Assembly (NCBI GenBank): GCA_014584575.1
Contig: JACTMP010000031.1
Span: 29,996 to 93,995 of the forward strand
Direction: 5' to 3'
DNA from: Chloroflexota bacterium
GTDB lineage: Bacteria; Chloroflexota; Anaerolineae; Promineifilales; Promineifilaceae
DNA length: 64,000 nucleotides
Part shown: positions 18,225-26,737 of the stretch, piece by piece
How the letters are laid out: every line of letters begins with the position of its first letter
Numbering within the stretch: the stretch's first letter is position 1
Made by a program: the position numbers and the translations under genes
The notes under the pieces: generated by a model
The model's database searches: none
What the model was told of the DNA's origin: nothing
Seen by the model: the letters and a program-made list of their open reading frames with translations, nothing else

Positions 18225-18285
18225 TTGAGATTTTGAGATTGAGAGAGTGGGAGATTGTTCAATCTCTCAATCTCTCAATCTCCCC
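18225..18285. repeat. Hairpin of GAGATTGAGAGA wording
   Basis: TTTGAGATTGAGAGAG...GGGAGATTG pairs with CAATCTCTCAATCTCTCAATCTCCC. It is placed just after the phosphoribosyltransferase stop codon on the minus strand. Confidence 0.7.
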
Positions 18286-18290
18286 CTCTT

Positions 18291-18794
18291 TCAATTCCAC
18301 ACGCCCAGCACTTCCGGCCCCCGATCCAGTTCCCAGGGATAGATGATGTAGGCGTCGGTGACGGCGGCGTAATAGGTGGGCGTCACACCAGGATAAAGTG
18401 AGGTGGACGGTTTATAGTGCAAGACGCAGGTGTCGGGCATACCACCGGCCGCATCAATACGGTTAGCCACTGTGACCATATTGCGCCCTTTCGTCCAGAC
18501 ATCATCCACCACCAACACCCGCCGCCCGGCTATGGCTGCATCAGCCGGGAATTGGATAAATTCGGGGATAGCATATTTCTCCGGGCCAGGAATTTGCAGG
18601 CCGGGAAAGTCGGCTGGGAAACGGACGGAGGCGGTCAGCACATAGGTGATATTGAGTGCTTCGGCCAGCAAGCCGCCGGGAATAATGCCGCCGCGCGTAA
18701 TGATGACCATACTGTCATAACGGCCGTGTATCTGCGGCGTTAAATAATCAATCAATTTGTCTACATCAGACCACGTGAGAACTTCACGACGCAT
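18291..18794 (-). CDS. Phosphoribosyltransferase family protein (Gpt/xanthine-guanine type)
   Basis: 167 residues. The PRPP-binding loop VLVVDDVWTKGRNM around residues 100-113 and VIITRGGIIPGGLLAEAL near residues 31-48 are diagnostic of type I phosphoribosyltransferases. The short length and the C-terminal YIIYPWE match the bacterial/archaeal Gpt-like group that salvages hypoxanthine, guanine or xanthine. The substrate is not settled by sequence. TCCAGGAG precedes the ATG. A good promoter about 140 nt upstream gives a long, hairpin-rich leader. Confidence 0.85.
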   Translation of the reverse strand: MRREVLTWSDVDKLIDYLTPQIHGRYDSMVIITRGGIIPGGLLAEALNITYVLTASVRFPADFPGLQIPGPEKYAIPEFIQFPADAAIAGRRVLVVDDVWTKGRNMVTVANRIDAAGGMPDTCVLHYKPSTSLYPGVTPTYYAAVTDAYIIYPWELDRGPEVLGVWN

Positions 18795-18931
18795 GGGGTT
18801 CTCCTGGAAAAATTATGAATTATGAATTATGAAGGATGAGTTTTCATCCGTCACAGCGAGTCCCAAATGGGGGAACGCTTTCCTTGATAAAAAATGCAGG
18901 CATACCCGGTTGGGGATATGCCCGACGTGTT
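18795..18931 (-). other. Structured 5' leader of the phosphoribosyltransferase mRNA
   Basis: About 130 nt between a predicted start site and the ATG. Read on the minus strand it can form GGCATA/TATGCC followed by CATTTTTTA (terminator-like), then a hairpin around CGTTCCCCCATTTGGGA, then GGATGAAAACTCATCC. A triple ATAATTC repeat precedes the ribosome site. I cannot match it to a known riboswitch class. Confidence 0.3.
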
Positions 18932-18960
18932 ATGCTACCCGTTTGGGGGAAGACTGTCAA
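18932..18960 (-). promoter_or_regulatory. Sigma-70 promoter of the phosphoribosyltransferase gene
   Basis: On the minus strand: TTGACA, 17 nt, then TAGCAT. The -35 is a full consensus match with ideal spacing. Confidence 0.6.
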
Positions 18961-18972
18961 CTTTCCCTAAAT

Positions 18973-19030
18973 CGTGATCCGTATGCCGTAATCCGTTTAC
19001 CGTTCACCGATTACGGGTCACAGATCACGG
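18973..19030. repeat. Hairpin of CGTGATCCGTAATCCG wording
   Basis: CGTGATCCGT...CGTAATCCG pairs with CGATTACGGGTCACAGATCACG. It overlaps the TGA stop of the histidine kinase gene at 19025 and belongs to the same word family as 13801-13873. Confidence 0.7.
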
Positions 19031-21067
19031 CTGCACAACCGGCAACACCACATGGAAATGGCTGCCGGGCAGGCTCTTTTCGTCATACCCGGCGCTTTCG
19101 GCCCATACTTTGCCGTTGTGGGCTTCTACAATGCCGCGCACAATAGCCAGCCCCAGGCCAGACCCGCCGCCTTTGAACTTTGTCTTACCGCTGGAGTGCA
19201 AGGCGATCTGCCCGGTCTGGTAAAACTTGGAAAAGATCAGTTCGCGGGCATCAGGTGGGATGCCAATGCCGGTATCACTGATGATGATTTCGACGTAACC
19301 GGGCACGGCCGTATCCCCATCATTTCCCGGTATCAGCACATGAGTAATGGCGATGCGACCGCCATCTGGCGTGTACTTGATGGCGTTTAGCAGCAGGTTA
19401 TAGAATACAGAGCGCAATCCTTCCAGGTCGCCTTCAATATCGGGCACGGCCGTCATCGGTTCCATCACCAGCAGCAAATTCCGTTGCGCCAGCGCCTCTG
19501 CCAGCGACAAATGCACCCGCTCCAACAACTGCGCCAGCGACAACGGCTGGAAGTGGAGTTCGAGTGCCTGGTTGTCTATTTTTGCCACATTCAGCATGTT
19601 GTTAACTACTTCATGCAGCCGAATCGCCCCCTGAAAAATACCCGTGACCAGTTCATGGTGATACTGGTTTTCCACAATGGTCGCTTCTTGTAACAACATC
19701 TGGCTGTAGCCCCGGATGGTGGTCAGCGGCGTGCGCAGTTCGTGGGCGGCCACATTGATAAAGTCGGTTTTGGCCTGATCCAGCCGCGCCAGTTGAATGA
19801 CGGCTTCGGTGCGTTTTTCTACCTCATAGGCCAGTTGGCGGTTGAACTGGTCAATGCGGTTGTAGAGTTCCGCATTGTGCAGGGCCACCGCCGCCTGCAC
19901 GGCAAACGTGGTGGCGGGGGCGGTATCTTCCTGACTATAGGCTTCGTCCCGCTCCCGCACCAATGACAACATGCCAATGACCTCTTTTTCGTGAATGAGC
20001 GGCACGCCCAGCCAGGATTTGGCCGTAGGCAGCCCGGAGACATGCGTCCAGTTTGGCTGTTTGGATACATCAGGCACAACGAGGGGTTTCTGCGTGCGGT
20101 GGATGGTGAGGTAAATGTCGTCCTCGTTGGTTGTATCTAACGAAATGCGGATTTGTAATGGCTGGCTATGCGTGGGAAAACCACGCGCCGCCACAATTTC
20201 CAGTTCGTTATTATCGTGCAGCAGCAGCGCCGCCCGTTCATAGGGAACAACAGAGGCTAACTGCTCCAGGATGTTGCCCAAAACTTCTTCACGGTCGAGG
20301 GTGCCGGAGAGAGCCAGGCCAATTTCATACAGTGTTTCAGCCATGTGCCGCCGGCCGGATTCACGTTGGTAGAGAACGGCGTTACGGATGGCTACGGCCG
20401 ATTGCGCCGCCAACGACTGCAACGCCAGAATGTGGTCAGCTTCAAAAGCGATGGCATCCCGGCTTTGAATGTCCAGTACACCCATCAACTTTTGCCCGGC
20501 GACCAGGGGCAGCGCCAGCTCTGAACGCATACGCGGCAGCAAATGGGGCGTAATGCCGGGCAAATCACAAATGCCATTATTAGCGCAGACTGTTTCCTGC
20601 TGCCAGGCTGCGGCGCCTAACGCCTGACGGCCGTCCAGAAATGCGCCGATGGTATAAGCGTGAGGCACCTCACCTACCTGGGCAAACCGGGAGATAGAAT
20701 GATCTTTCTCTAATAGAAACAGCCCCACGTAATCAAACTGGAACTGCGTCTGCAACAGATGCACAATGTCTGCCAGCAAACTCTCAAAATCAGGGTTGGC
20801 GGTGATTTCCTGGCCCAGCGCACCGCTGGCTTCGGCCTGGCGGCGCAGTATGCCGAGGCGCTGGAAGGTGCGGTAACGGGAAACTTCGATGATGAGGGTT
20901 AGGACAACGGCCGTGACTACCAACCACACCACCAAGACGCCACCGCTAAAACGGGTCGCCAGCCAGGCAACCACGCTCACCCCGGCCAATGCCGCCATAA
21001 ACACCAGCAAAATTTCCAGCCAATGACCGGTGACAATTTTTGCCAGCCGCCGCCACCAGAGCTTCAT
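19025..21067 (-). CDS. Membrane-anchored GAF-domain sensor histidine kinase
   Basis: 680 residues. Two N-terminal helices (about 15-36 and 43-62) anchor it in the membrane. A first GAF domain at about 85-220 contains VGLFLLEKDH and LPLVAGQKLMGVLDIQS. A second GAF at about 240-400 ends in WLGVPLIHEKEVIGMLSLV. HisKA has the phospho-His in AAHELRTPLTTI, then HATPase_c with LLNAIKYTPDGG, DTGIGIP and GGGSGLGLAI. GAF domains usually bind small ligands or chromophores. No conserved chromophore Cys is evident. No response regulator is adjacent. Kinase domains are closely related to those of 15572-16765. Confidence 0.92.
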   Translation of the reverse strand: MKLWWRRLAKIVTGHWLEILLVFMAALAGVSVVAWLATRFSGGVLVVWLVVTAVVLTLIIEVSRYRTFQRLGILRRQAEASGALGQEITANPDFESLLADIVHLLQTQFQFDYVGLFLLEKDHSISRFAQVGEVPHAYTIGAFLDGRQALGAAAWQQETVCANNGICDLPGITPHLLPRMRSELALPLVAGQKLMGVLDIQSRDAIAFEADHILALQSLAAQSAVAIRNAVLYQRESGRRHMAETLYEIGLALSGTLDREEVLGNILEQLASVVPYERAALLLHDNNELEIVAARGFPTHSQPLQIRISLDTTNEDDIYLTIHRTQKPLVVPDVSKQPNWTHVSGLPTAKSWLGVPLIHEKEVIGMLSLVRERDEAYSQEDTAPATTFAVQAAVALHNAELYNRIDQFNRQLAYEVEKRTEAVIQLARLDQAKTDFINVAAHELRTPLTTIRGYSQMLLQEATIVENQYHHELVTGIFQGAIRLHEVVNNMLNVAKIDNQALELHFQPLSLAQLLERVHLSLAEALAQRNLLLVMEPMTAVPDIEGDLEGLRSVFYNLLLNAIKYTPDGGRIAITHVLIPGNDGDTAVPGYVEIIISDTGIGIPPDARELIFSKFYQTGQIALHSSGKTKFKGGGSGLGLAIVRGIVEAHNGKVWAESAGYDEKSLPGSHFHVVLPVVQP

Positions 21068-21077
21068 TATTTATTCC

Positions 21078-21108
21078 GCAACCGGATTTCCGTAAGAAAT
21101 CCGGCTGC
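21078..21108. repeat. Hairpin CAACCGGATTTC / GAAATCCGGCTG
   Basis: A 12-bp stem around CGTAA between two minus-strand genes, placed after the stop of the Pro/Thr-rich protein gene. It has no T-tract. Confidence 0.6.
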
Positions 21109-21115
21109 CACACAC

Positions 21116-21949
21116 TCAACGAATCGTAATAGGTATCTCGTTGGATAACGTATGGAATGTGCCCTGCCCATTCATGCAGGTTTGAAAGCCGTCAAAACAG
21201 ACAACGGTACGCAAAGTATAATTTCCCGGCTCCGGCAAAGAAAGCCAGGAAGCCCAGGTTAAGCCTTCGGGTGGCATCACATCATTATTGCCACCCCAAT
21301 TATTCTGATACCACTGCGGCCGATCCATGCCATCCTTGCGCGGCAAAACGCCAATGGTGGAATAGGGCACACCGCCGCCGGAGGTATTGGCAATGGTCCA
21401 CTCATACCATATCTGGCCGTTCACCGTGGGATTGGTACGCCAATCTTGCAATACAAAACTGGTAGCGGTCAGCCCTCGGTGGTTGCCCGCCTGGGGGCCG
21501 GGCGGCGGGGCCGGTGTGTTGGTGGGTGGCACCGGCGTTGGCGTAGACGTAGGCAAAATGACCGGGACGGGGGTATTGGTGGGGGGCACGGCCGTTGGCG
21601 TGTCGGTCGGCGCCGGTGTATCGGTTGGTATCGGCGTATCAGTGGCAGCTATAGTAGGCAGCGGCGTCACCGTAGGCGGAATGTCAATGGTCGCCGTAGC
21701 CAACGCAGCCGGCGGCTGTTCCCCTGTCGGCGATGGCGGTACGGCAGACGCCGTAGAAATAGCGGCCACCGTTTCGGCCACTGCTGTTTCGATATTTTGG
21801 GTCGGCGCAGCGGCTACGGCCGTGCCATCCGATTCTGCCACTGCTGGCTGATCTTCTTGCAACCCCAAATACAACAAAACTCCCCCCGCCACAAAGAGCA
21901 AGAGGGCCAACAAAAAAATGCCAATAAGTAAAGCACGTGAATTATTCAT
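21116..21949 (-). CDS. Membrane-anchored protein with Pro/Thr-rich stalk and C-terminal beta domain
   Basis: About 277 residues. An N-terminal signal-anchor helix (LLIGIFLLALLLFVAGGVLLY, residues 6-25 or so) is followed by a 110-residue Thr/Pro/Ala stalk with repeated PTDTP/PTNTP. An extracellular domain follows (NHRGLTATSFVLQDWRTNPT..., containing WYEWTIANTSGG and a pair of Cys in VVCFDGFQTCMN), probably an Ig-like fold. The function is unknown; exposure outside the cell is inferred. ATG 21949 was chosen because the hydrophobic anchor follows it. There is no Shine-Dalgarno, and TACAAT lies 8 nt upstream. Confidence 0.8.
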   Translation of the reverse strand: MNNSRALLIGIFLLALLLFVAGGVLLYLGLQEDQPAVAESDGTAVAAAPTQNIETAVAETVAAISTASAVPPSPTGEQPPAALATATIDIPPTVTPLPTIAATDTPIPTDTPAPTDTPTAVPPTNTPVPVILPTSTPTPVPPTNTPAPPPGPQAGNHRGLTATSFVLQDWRTNPTVNGQIWYEWTIANTSGGGVPYSTIGVLPRKDGMDRPQWYQNNWGGNNDVMPPEGLTWASWLSLPEPGNYTLRTVVCFDGFQTCMNGQGTFHTLSNEIPITIR

Positions 21950-21957
21950 AGCGCCAG

Positions 21958-21963
21958 ATTGTA
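21958..21963 (-). promoter_or_regulatory. -10 box of a probable leaderless promoter
   Basis: TACAAT on the minus strand, 8 nt before the ATG at 21949. No good -35 is seen. Confidence 0.4.
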
Positions 21964-22012
21964 CCAATCCTTGCCGGGCAAGGCACAACCTGGCAAACAT
22001 CTGTTATGTCAA

Positions 22013-22041
22013 TTGACTTTTCGCCCTAAAAGAAGCACAAT
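22013..22041 (+). promoter_or_regulatory. Candidate promoter of the SLATT-like gene
   Basis: TTGACT, 17 nt, then CACAAT, about 60 nt upstream of the AGGAGGG ribosome site for ATG 22104. The remainder of the 154-nt divergent gap shows nothing else. Confidence 0.45.
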
Positions 22042-22103
22042 AATCATGTCATCACTGGCTAATTTTTGCTTCATAATTCATACTTCCCATAGGAGGGATT
22101 CAG

Positions 22104-24269
22104 ATGGAATCTGCAAACGAGACCAGCCGACCGGCCATATTGGAAAAGGCGTGGATGCACCATGCCGAACTGGACACCAACGCCGACAGGTTAAGCAAGC
22201 GCCACCTCAATCTGCGCAAATGGGTACTCATCTTGGGCATCTTCGCCACGTTCCTGGCCATCGTTACCAACCTTCTTAACGCCCGGTGCCAGGAAGGTGA
22301 TGCCTGTTCTTCTATTCGCGCTATATTCACAGTGCTGCTCATTCTGACGCCGCTGATCGGTTCCATGATTGCTGCTTTTACCAGCCGGGAGTTGGGCGAC
22401 GGCCGTTGGCTTGCCATGCGCGCTGGCGCTGAAGAGATTAAGAAGGAAATTTACATCTACCGCACCGTTTTGCAGCACCACCCGAACCGCAACAAATGGC
22501 TGAGCAACCGGCTGGCTTACATCCAGCGCCAGATATTCAAAGCCAGCGGTCGCCGGCTGGATACTGTGCCTTATAAAGGTAATGTGCCGCTCTATTTTTC
22601 ACCAGACAATCCGAACAGCGACTCCGGTTTTACTGACCTGGCGCCAGAGGATTACATCAAACACCGGTTGCAGGAACAGCTTTCCTGGCATGAAGGGCGC
22701 ATTGTGCGGCTAAGTAAGGCTAGACGCAATCTGACCATTGCCATTTTGCTGGCCGGTGTTGCCGGATCACTGCTTGCGGCGTTGGGTACCACCATTACCC
22801 CCCTTGCCGTCTGGGTAGCGTTGACAGCAGCCATTACTGCCTCCCTCACCGGTTGGGAAGAGCTGCGCAATCGGGACAAAACCATTCTCAATTACAGCAA
22901 GGTTAAATTGGAACTAACCATCATTCGGGATTACTGGTACAGCCTTTCCCCTGAGGAGCAAACCGATTCGGAATTCTATAAGATGGTGTTGGCCGCCGAA
23001 AATGTGATGTTTGCCCAGAACGGGGAGTGGCTACGCTCGATGCAAGAAACGTTGGCCGGTGTTGATGATGAAGATAAAAAACTGGTAGAGGAAATGGTGG
23101 CCCAATCCGCCACCTCTCATGCCGAATTACAAAGAAAGCTTCTGATAGAATCACAAAAAGTGATGGGGCAGGCCACCGAACAGTTAGCAGCAGTAGTCGG
23201 TGATGCCGCTGCGACGGTTTCGGGCATGGTCACGGCCGTGTCCAGCGAAGCAATGGCGCTCAACCAGGCAATGGCCGAATCGGTAGACGCCGCTGCCGCT
23301 GAAGCTGCGGCGGCCCGGTTGGCTCTGGAAACAAGCCGGGATGCAGCGCTGGATGAAGCTGCCGCCTGGCGAGAAACGGCCCAAGAAAGCGCCACTACCG
23401 CCGTCGCCCAATCCACTGCTGCCCGCGAAGCCGCCCGCGCTGCTACCACTGCTGAAGCCATCGCCTGGGGGCAAACGGCGCAGGAGGCAGCGACAATGGC
23501 TGCCGCACAATCGGCAGCAGCCCGCGAAAGTATGGCCGAAACAGCCGAAGCGATGGCTGCGGAAGCGGATGCCACCCGCCTGGCTCTGGAAACCAGCCGC
23601 GATGAAGCGCTGGCGGAGTCAGCCGCCTGGCGCGAAACGGCGCAGGAGAGCGCCACCGATGCCATTGCGCAAGCGGCTGCCGTGCGCGAGGATACCGCTG
23701 CCGCTGTCGTCGCCGAAACAACGGCCTGGTCAGAAACGGCCCAAGACGCCGTAGACGCGGCCGTAACCCAATCCACCGCCGCCCGTGACGCAGCGGAAAC
23801 GGCCGTCACCGCCGAGACTGCCGCCTGGTCGGAAGCAGCCCAGGACGCTGTGGACACGGCCGTAACCCAATCTGCCGCTGCTCGTGACGCGGCTACAGCA
23901 GAGGCCGCCGCCTGGGGTGAAATGGCGCAGGAAGTGGTAGATACGGCCGTCAGCGAAGCAGCCTTGCTCCGTGAAAAAGCGGGAGAACAGGTGAAATATG
24001 CCGTCACCTTTGCTCCCATCACCGCCACCATTGAGGAATTTGGTACGGCCGTGACGGAACAGTGGGCCAACGTCACCTATGAAGCTGTACCCGACATCAA
24101 ATATCCGGTTCAGTTCACGCCGCCCGCTGCCGAAAACGGCGAACCAGCGCCGCCGCCGGACCCATCTGTAGACGCCGCCGTGGATCGTCTATTGGAGGCT
24201 GGTGTGCAGGTAGCCGATGATGCTATCAAGCAGGCGTTGGCCAAGGCGGCGCAGGAAGAGAATGGCTAG
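22104..24269 (+). CDS. Tandem SLATT/DUF4231-like membrane protein with long alanine-rich tail
   Basis: 721 residues behind AGGAGGG. Four membrane helices occur as two pairs, about 40-58 plus 74-93 and 211-229 plus 232-250. Each pair is preceded by a soluble helical stretch (HAELDTNADRLSKRHLNLRKW; LSWHEGRIVRLSKARRNL), the layout of the DUF4231/SLATT two-helix domain duplicated. Residues about 320-640 are a repetitive Ala/Glu/Thr-rich helix with recurring AAWRETAQESAT and VTQSTAARDAA units, probably a long coiled coil or amphipathic rod. SLATT proteins are predicted pore-forming effectors in nucleotide-signalled conflict systems; no SMODS/CD-NTase or SLOG partner is present here. The function is unknown. 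Confidence 0.75.
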   Translation: MESANETSRPAILEKAWMHHAELDTNADRLSKRHLNLRKWVLILGIFATFLAIVTNLLNARCQEGDACSSIRAIFTVLLILTPLIGSMIAAFTSRELGDGRWLAMRAGAEEIKKEIYIYRTVLQHHPNRNKWLSNRLAYIQRQIFKASGRRLDTVPYKGNVPLYFSPDNPNSDSGFTDLAPEDYIKHRLQEQLSWHEGRIVRLSKARRNLTIAILLAGVAGSLLAALGTTITPLAVWVALTAAITASLTGWEELRNRDKTILNYSKVKLELTIIRDYWYSLSPEEQTDSEFYKMVLAAENVMFAQNGEWLRSMQETLAGVDDEDKKLVEEMVAQSATSHAELQRKLLIESQKVMGQATEQLAAVVGDAAATVSGMVTAVSSEAMALNQAMAESVDAAAAEAAAARLALETSRDAALDEAAAWRETAQESATTAVAQSTAAREAARAATTAEAIAWGQTAQEAATMAAAQSAAARESMAETAEAMAAEADATRLALETSRDEALAESAAWRETAQESATDAIAQAAAVREDTAAAVVAETTAWSETAQDAVDAAVTQSTAARDAAETAVTAETAAWSEAAQDAVDTAVTQSAAARDAATAEAAAWGEMAQEVVDTAVSEAALLREKAGEQVKYAVTFAPITATIEEFGTAVTEQWANVTYEAVPDIKYPVQFTPPAAENGEPAPPPDPSVDAAVDRLLEAGVQVADDAIKQALAKAAQEENG

Positions 24270-24294
24270 ATAGGAAGCGCCTCTATTGTCATAC

Positions 24295-24326
24295 AAAAAG
24301 GCCCGGCTTACTGCCGGGCCTTTTTA
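24295..24326. terminator. Bidirectional terminator
   Basis: AAAAAGGCCCGGCTTACTGCCGGGCCTTTTTA: an 8-bp GC stem with A and T tracts, between the convergent SLATT-like gene and the gene at 24352. Confidence 0.9.
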
Positions 24327-24351
24327 TTCTTATCGCCTTTGGAACAGCGGA

Positions 24352-24834
24352 TTATTCCAAAGAATCAGCCAGGATCAGGCTGGTTTCAACTTTATCTTTG
24401 GGGTAAGGCCAGATTTCACCCTGGATACCCCGTGCCAGGTAGAAGTCACCGGCGCGAACGGTGACACGCCCTTCCAATGTATAGATGACCACCTGCTGAT
24501 TGGGGTCGCCAGTCACTTCGGCCAGTGGCGTCAGGTAGGTCAACGGCCGTTTCACAAAACTGCCTGGCGACACCTCCAGGTAACTGGCTTCAAAAATCTC
24601 TCGGGCCACAGGCCAGCGATCTTTAGGCGCATTCACCTCACTCACAATGAAATCGCCGTATTTGCACAGCAAGGTTTCTCCCCAGGGGGTCTGGATATTG
24701 GTCGTTTGCGGCTCATCTGGCCCCGGCAGAAACTGCATGGCCCGCCGCTCGATTGAGTTTCGATATGGTTTGAAGGGAAGACGTTGGACTAACTCATCTC
24801 CCGCTCTAATTTCCAATGTTGCTGTCATAAACAT
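24352..24834 (-). CDS. Conserved hypothetical protein, possibly PGDYG-domain
   Basis: 160 residues (or 158 from the second ATG), behind AGAGGT. The protein seems to hold two related halves, each with a G-D-F core: LLCKYGDFIVSEV and VTVRAGDFYLARG. The text around YGDF and RAGDF recalls the PGDYG domain, but I cannot confirm this. No signal peptide or membrane segment is present, so it is probably cytosolic. It lies alone between a terminator and the divergent promoter region of the catabolic cluster. No function is proposed. Confidence 0.6.
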   Translation of the reverse strand: MFMTATLEIRAGDELVQRLPFKPYRNSIERRAMQFLPGPDEPQTTNIQTPWGETLLCKYGDFIVSEVNAPKDRWPVAREIFEASYLEVSPGSFVKRPLTYLTPLAEVTGDPNQQVVIYTLEGRVTVRAGDFYLARGIQGEIWPYPKDKVETSLILADSLE

Positions 24835-24982
24835 AAAAACCTCTTTATTGATCAGAATTGAGATCAGAGGGGGATAATAAGGAAGCCGCCTCTTTTTGTC
24901 AATAAGAATTACGTGAAGAGATTAACCATTTGTATTGGACTGATCACCGGCCGATGGACGCGCGGGTTGGCTCCACTTGAAT

Positions 24983-25032
24983 TTGACAGAAATCTGGCAA
25001 AAGGTTATATTGTTACTATGTTATAACATTTA
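24983..25032 (+). promoter_or_regulatory. Promoter and GntR-type operator of the nitrilase-RCCR operon
   Basis: TTGACA (24983-24988), 17 nt, then TATATT (25006-25011), followed by TGTTA-CT-ATGTTATAACATTT at 25011-25031. The inner palindrome is GTTATAAC (25020-25027), of the GT-N4-AC form. It covers the predicted start site, so binding would block transcription. The same element occurs at 30961-30983 and 35789-35809, so the cluster-encoded regulator is the likely ligand. Confidence 0.7.
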
Positions 25033-25050
25033 GTCGGAGAAACCTGCCCC

Positions 25051-26703
25051 TTGAGCAAAATTCGCGCCGCCGCCGTCCAATTTGGCGTTACCGAAGACAT
25101 CCCCACTAACCTGCAAACCTGTTTGCGCCTGATTGATCGCGCCGCCGAACAAGCCCCAGACCTCATCGTTTTGCCGGAATTTGTCAACCACATCGCCTGG
25201 TATGAAAACGACGACCACTGCTACCGCGTCGCCCTCAGCCTGGAAGATGACTTCATCCGGCAAATTGCCGGCCGCGCCGCCGCCCACCGCTGTTATATCA
25301 AAATCAACGTCACTCTGAAACGCGACCAGGGCAAAGTGACAGGAACGAACATCCTCTTCAATCCCACCGGAGCTATCGCCGGGCTGAACGATAAGCAAAT
25401 TTTGATGGGCAACGAGAACAACTTTCTGGAACCGGCCACCGAAATTGCCCCTGTTTTAGATACGGCCGTTGGCCGGGTAGGTATGTACGCCTGCATGGAT
25501 GGCGTCATTCCCGAAGTCGCCCGCGCCCTGGCTGTGCGTGGCGCTCAGATTTTGCTCAACAGCCTCAACTCCTTCGCCCACGACGAGGCCGCACTGCACA
25601 TCCCGGTGCGGGCCGCCGAAAACAAGGTTTTTGTGGTCGCGGCCAACAAGGTAGGTTCGCTGGTGCCGGAAAAGCTGCGCCCGGCCGTGGCCGCCCGCCT
25701 GCAAATTGACCCCAGTTTCCTGGAAGGGGCCGGTGAAAGCCAGATTGTGACCCCGGACGGCACGGTTTTGGCAAAAGCGCCCCGCCAGGGTGAGGCGGTT
25801 GTCTGGGCAGATATTGACCCCCGCCTGGCCAACGACAAAAAACGGCCGGACGGAACCGATCTATTGGCTGCGCGACGGCCGTCCCTCTACCACCCCATTG
25901 CTGAACGGCCGCAACCCCGCCCCACTCCTTCGGGCGCTGAAAGCGTGCTGGTTGGCGTTCTCCGGCTCCAGACAACCGGCCGTCAGGCAGTTGCCCAGGC
26001 CGCCGCATGGCTGGCCCAGGCGGAAGCACAAGATGTCCGACTGGTCGTCTTGCCGGAACTATTTCACGTGACCAGCCCAGCGGACGCGGCTGCGGAATCA
26101 GCGGCAATGGTGCGCGTTCTACAAGGGACGCTAAACCATTGTCTGGTTGCCACGTCAATTGTTGAAGATGGGGCGCATGTAGGCATCCTGTTGGGTAAAG
26201 ATGGCGTTTTGCTGAAACAGCCCCAACTGCACCCTTGCGGCCGTCACCCCTGGGCCATGTTGGGGGACAGTTTGCGGGTCATTGACCTGGAGTGGGGGCG
26301 GTTGGCCCTGATCGTGGGCGACGACGCCCTTTACCCGGAAACGCTCCGGCTGGCGGCTTTGCAAGGGGCGGAAGTGATTGCCGCGCCGACGCTGGTTTTG
26401 GAGGCGTGGGAGGGCGATCTGGCTTTCAAGGAGCGGGCGGCCGAAAATCGCATCAATCTGGTTGTTGCCGGGAAAAATGGCGGTGGCATTTACGCCATCA
26501 CCGAAGATTTTACGCTGTGGACGAAATGGAAGAACCGGCCGTTTGACGGCAATATCAACTATCCGGTGGTCACAACGGCCGTGCCCCATGGATTAACCAC
26601 TGCCCTGGTACACCCGGCTGCCGCGGCTAACAAAATGGTCTCTCACCGCACCGATGTGCTGGACGGCCGTCCGTGGCGATTGGCGGGGCCGATTATTACC
26701 TGA
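25051..26703 (+). CDS. Tandem carbon-nitrogen hydrolase (nitrilase superfamily)
   Basis: 550 residues from a TTG start with GGAGA 10 nt upstream. Two nitrilase folds are fused. Domain 1 (1-about 290) has a full triad: Glu43 in VLPEFVNH, Lys115 in NDKQILMG and Cys148 in GMYACMDGVIPE. Domain 2 (about 300-540) keeps the Glu in VVLPELFH but reads LIVGDDALYPE where the catalytic Cys should be, so it is probably non-catalytic. The family cleaves amides, nitriles and N-carbamoyl groups. It is first in the operon with the RCCR-like gene, under the shared operator. Its substrate may be an amide released from the pathway intermediate (inference). Confidence 0.85.
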   Translation: MSKIRAAAVQFGVTEDIPTNLQTCLRLIDRAAEQAPDLIVLPEFVNHIAWYENDDHCYRVALSLEDDFIRQIAGRAAAHRCYIKINVTLKRDQGKVTGTNILFNPTGAIAGLNDKQILMGNENNFLEPATEIAPVLDTAVGRVGMYACMDGVIPEVARALAVRGAQILLNSLNSFAHDEAALHIPVRAAENKVFVVAANKVGSLVPEKLRPAVAARLQIDPSFLEGAGESQIVTPDGTVLAKAPRQGEAVVWADIDPRLANDKKRPDGTDLLAARRPSLYHPIAERPQPRPTPSGAESVLVGVLRLQTTGRQAVAQAAAWLAQAEAQDVRLVVLPELFHVTSPADAAAESAAMVRVLQGTLNHCLVATSIVEDGAHVGILLGKDGVLLKQPQLHPCGRHPWAMLGDSLRVIDLEWGRLALIVGDDALYPETLRLAALQGAEVIAAPTLVLEAWEGDLAFKERAAENRINLVVAGKNGGGIYAITEDFTLWTKWKNRPFDGNINYPVVTTAVPHGLTTALVHPAAAANKMVSHRTDVLDGRPWRLAGPIIT

Positions 26704-26737
26704 CGACGGCCGTCTGCCGTCCACAAAGGAGAACAAC

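Noticed and set aside
23117..24076. A 319-codon minus-strand Ala/Ser-rich frame
   Set aside because: It mirrors the alanine-rich repeat region of the SLATT-like gene; repetitive composition keeps the opposite strand open.
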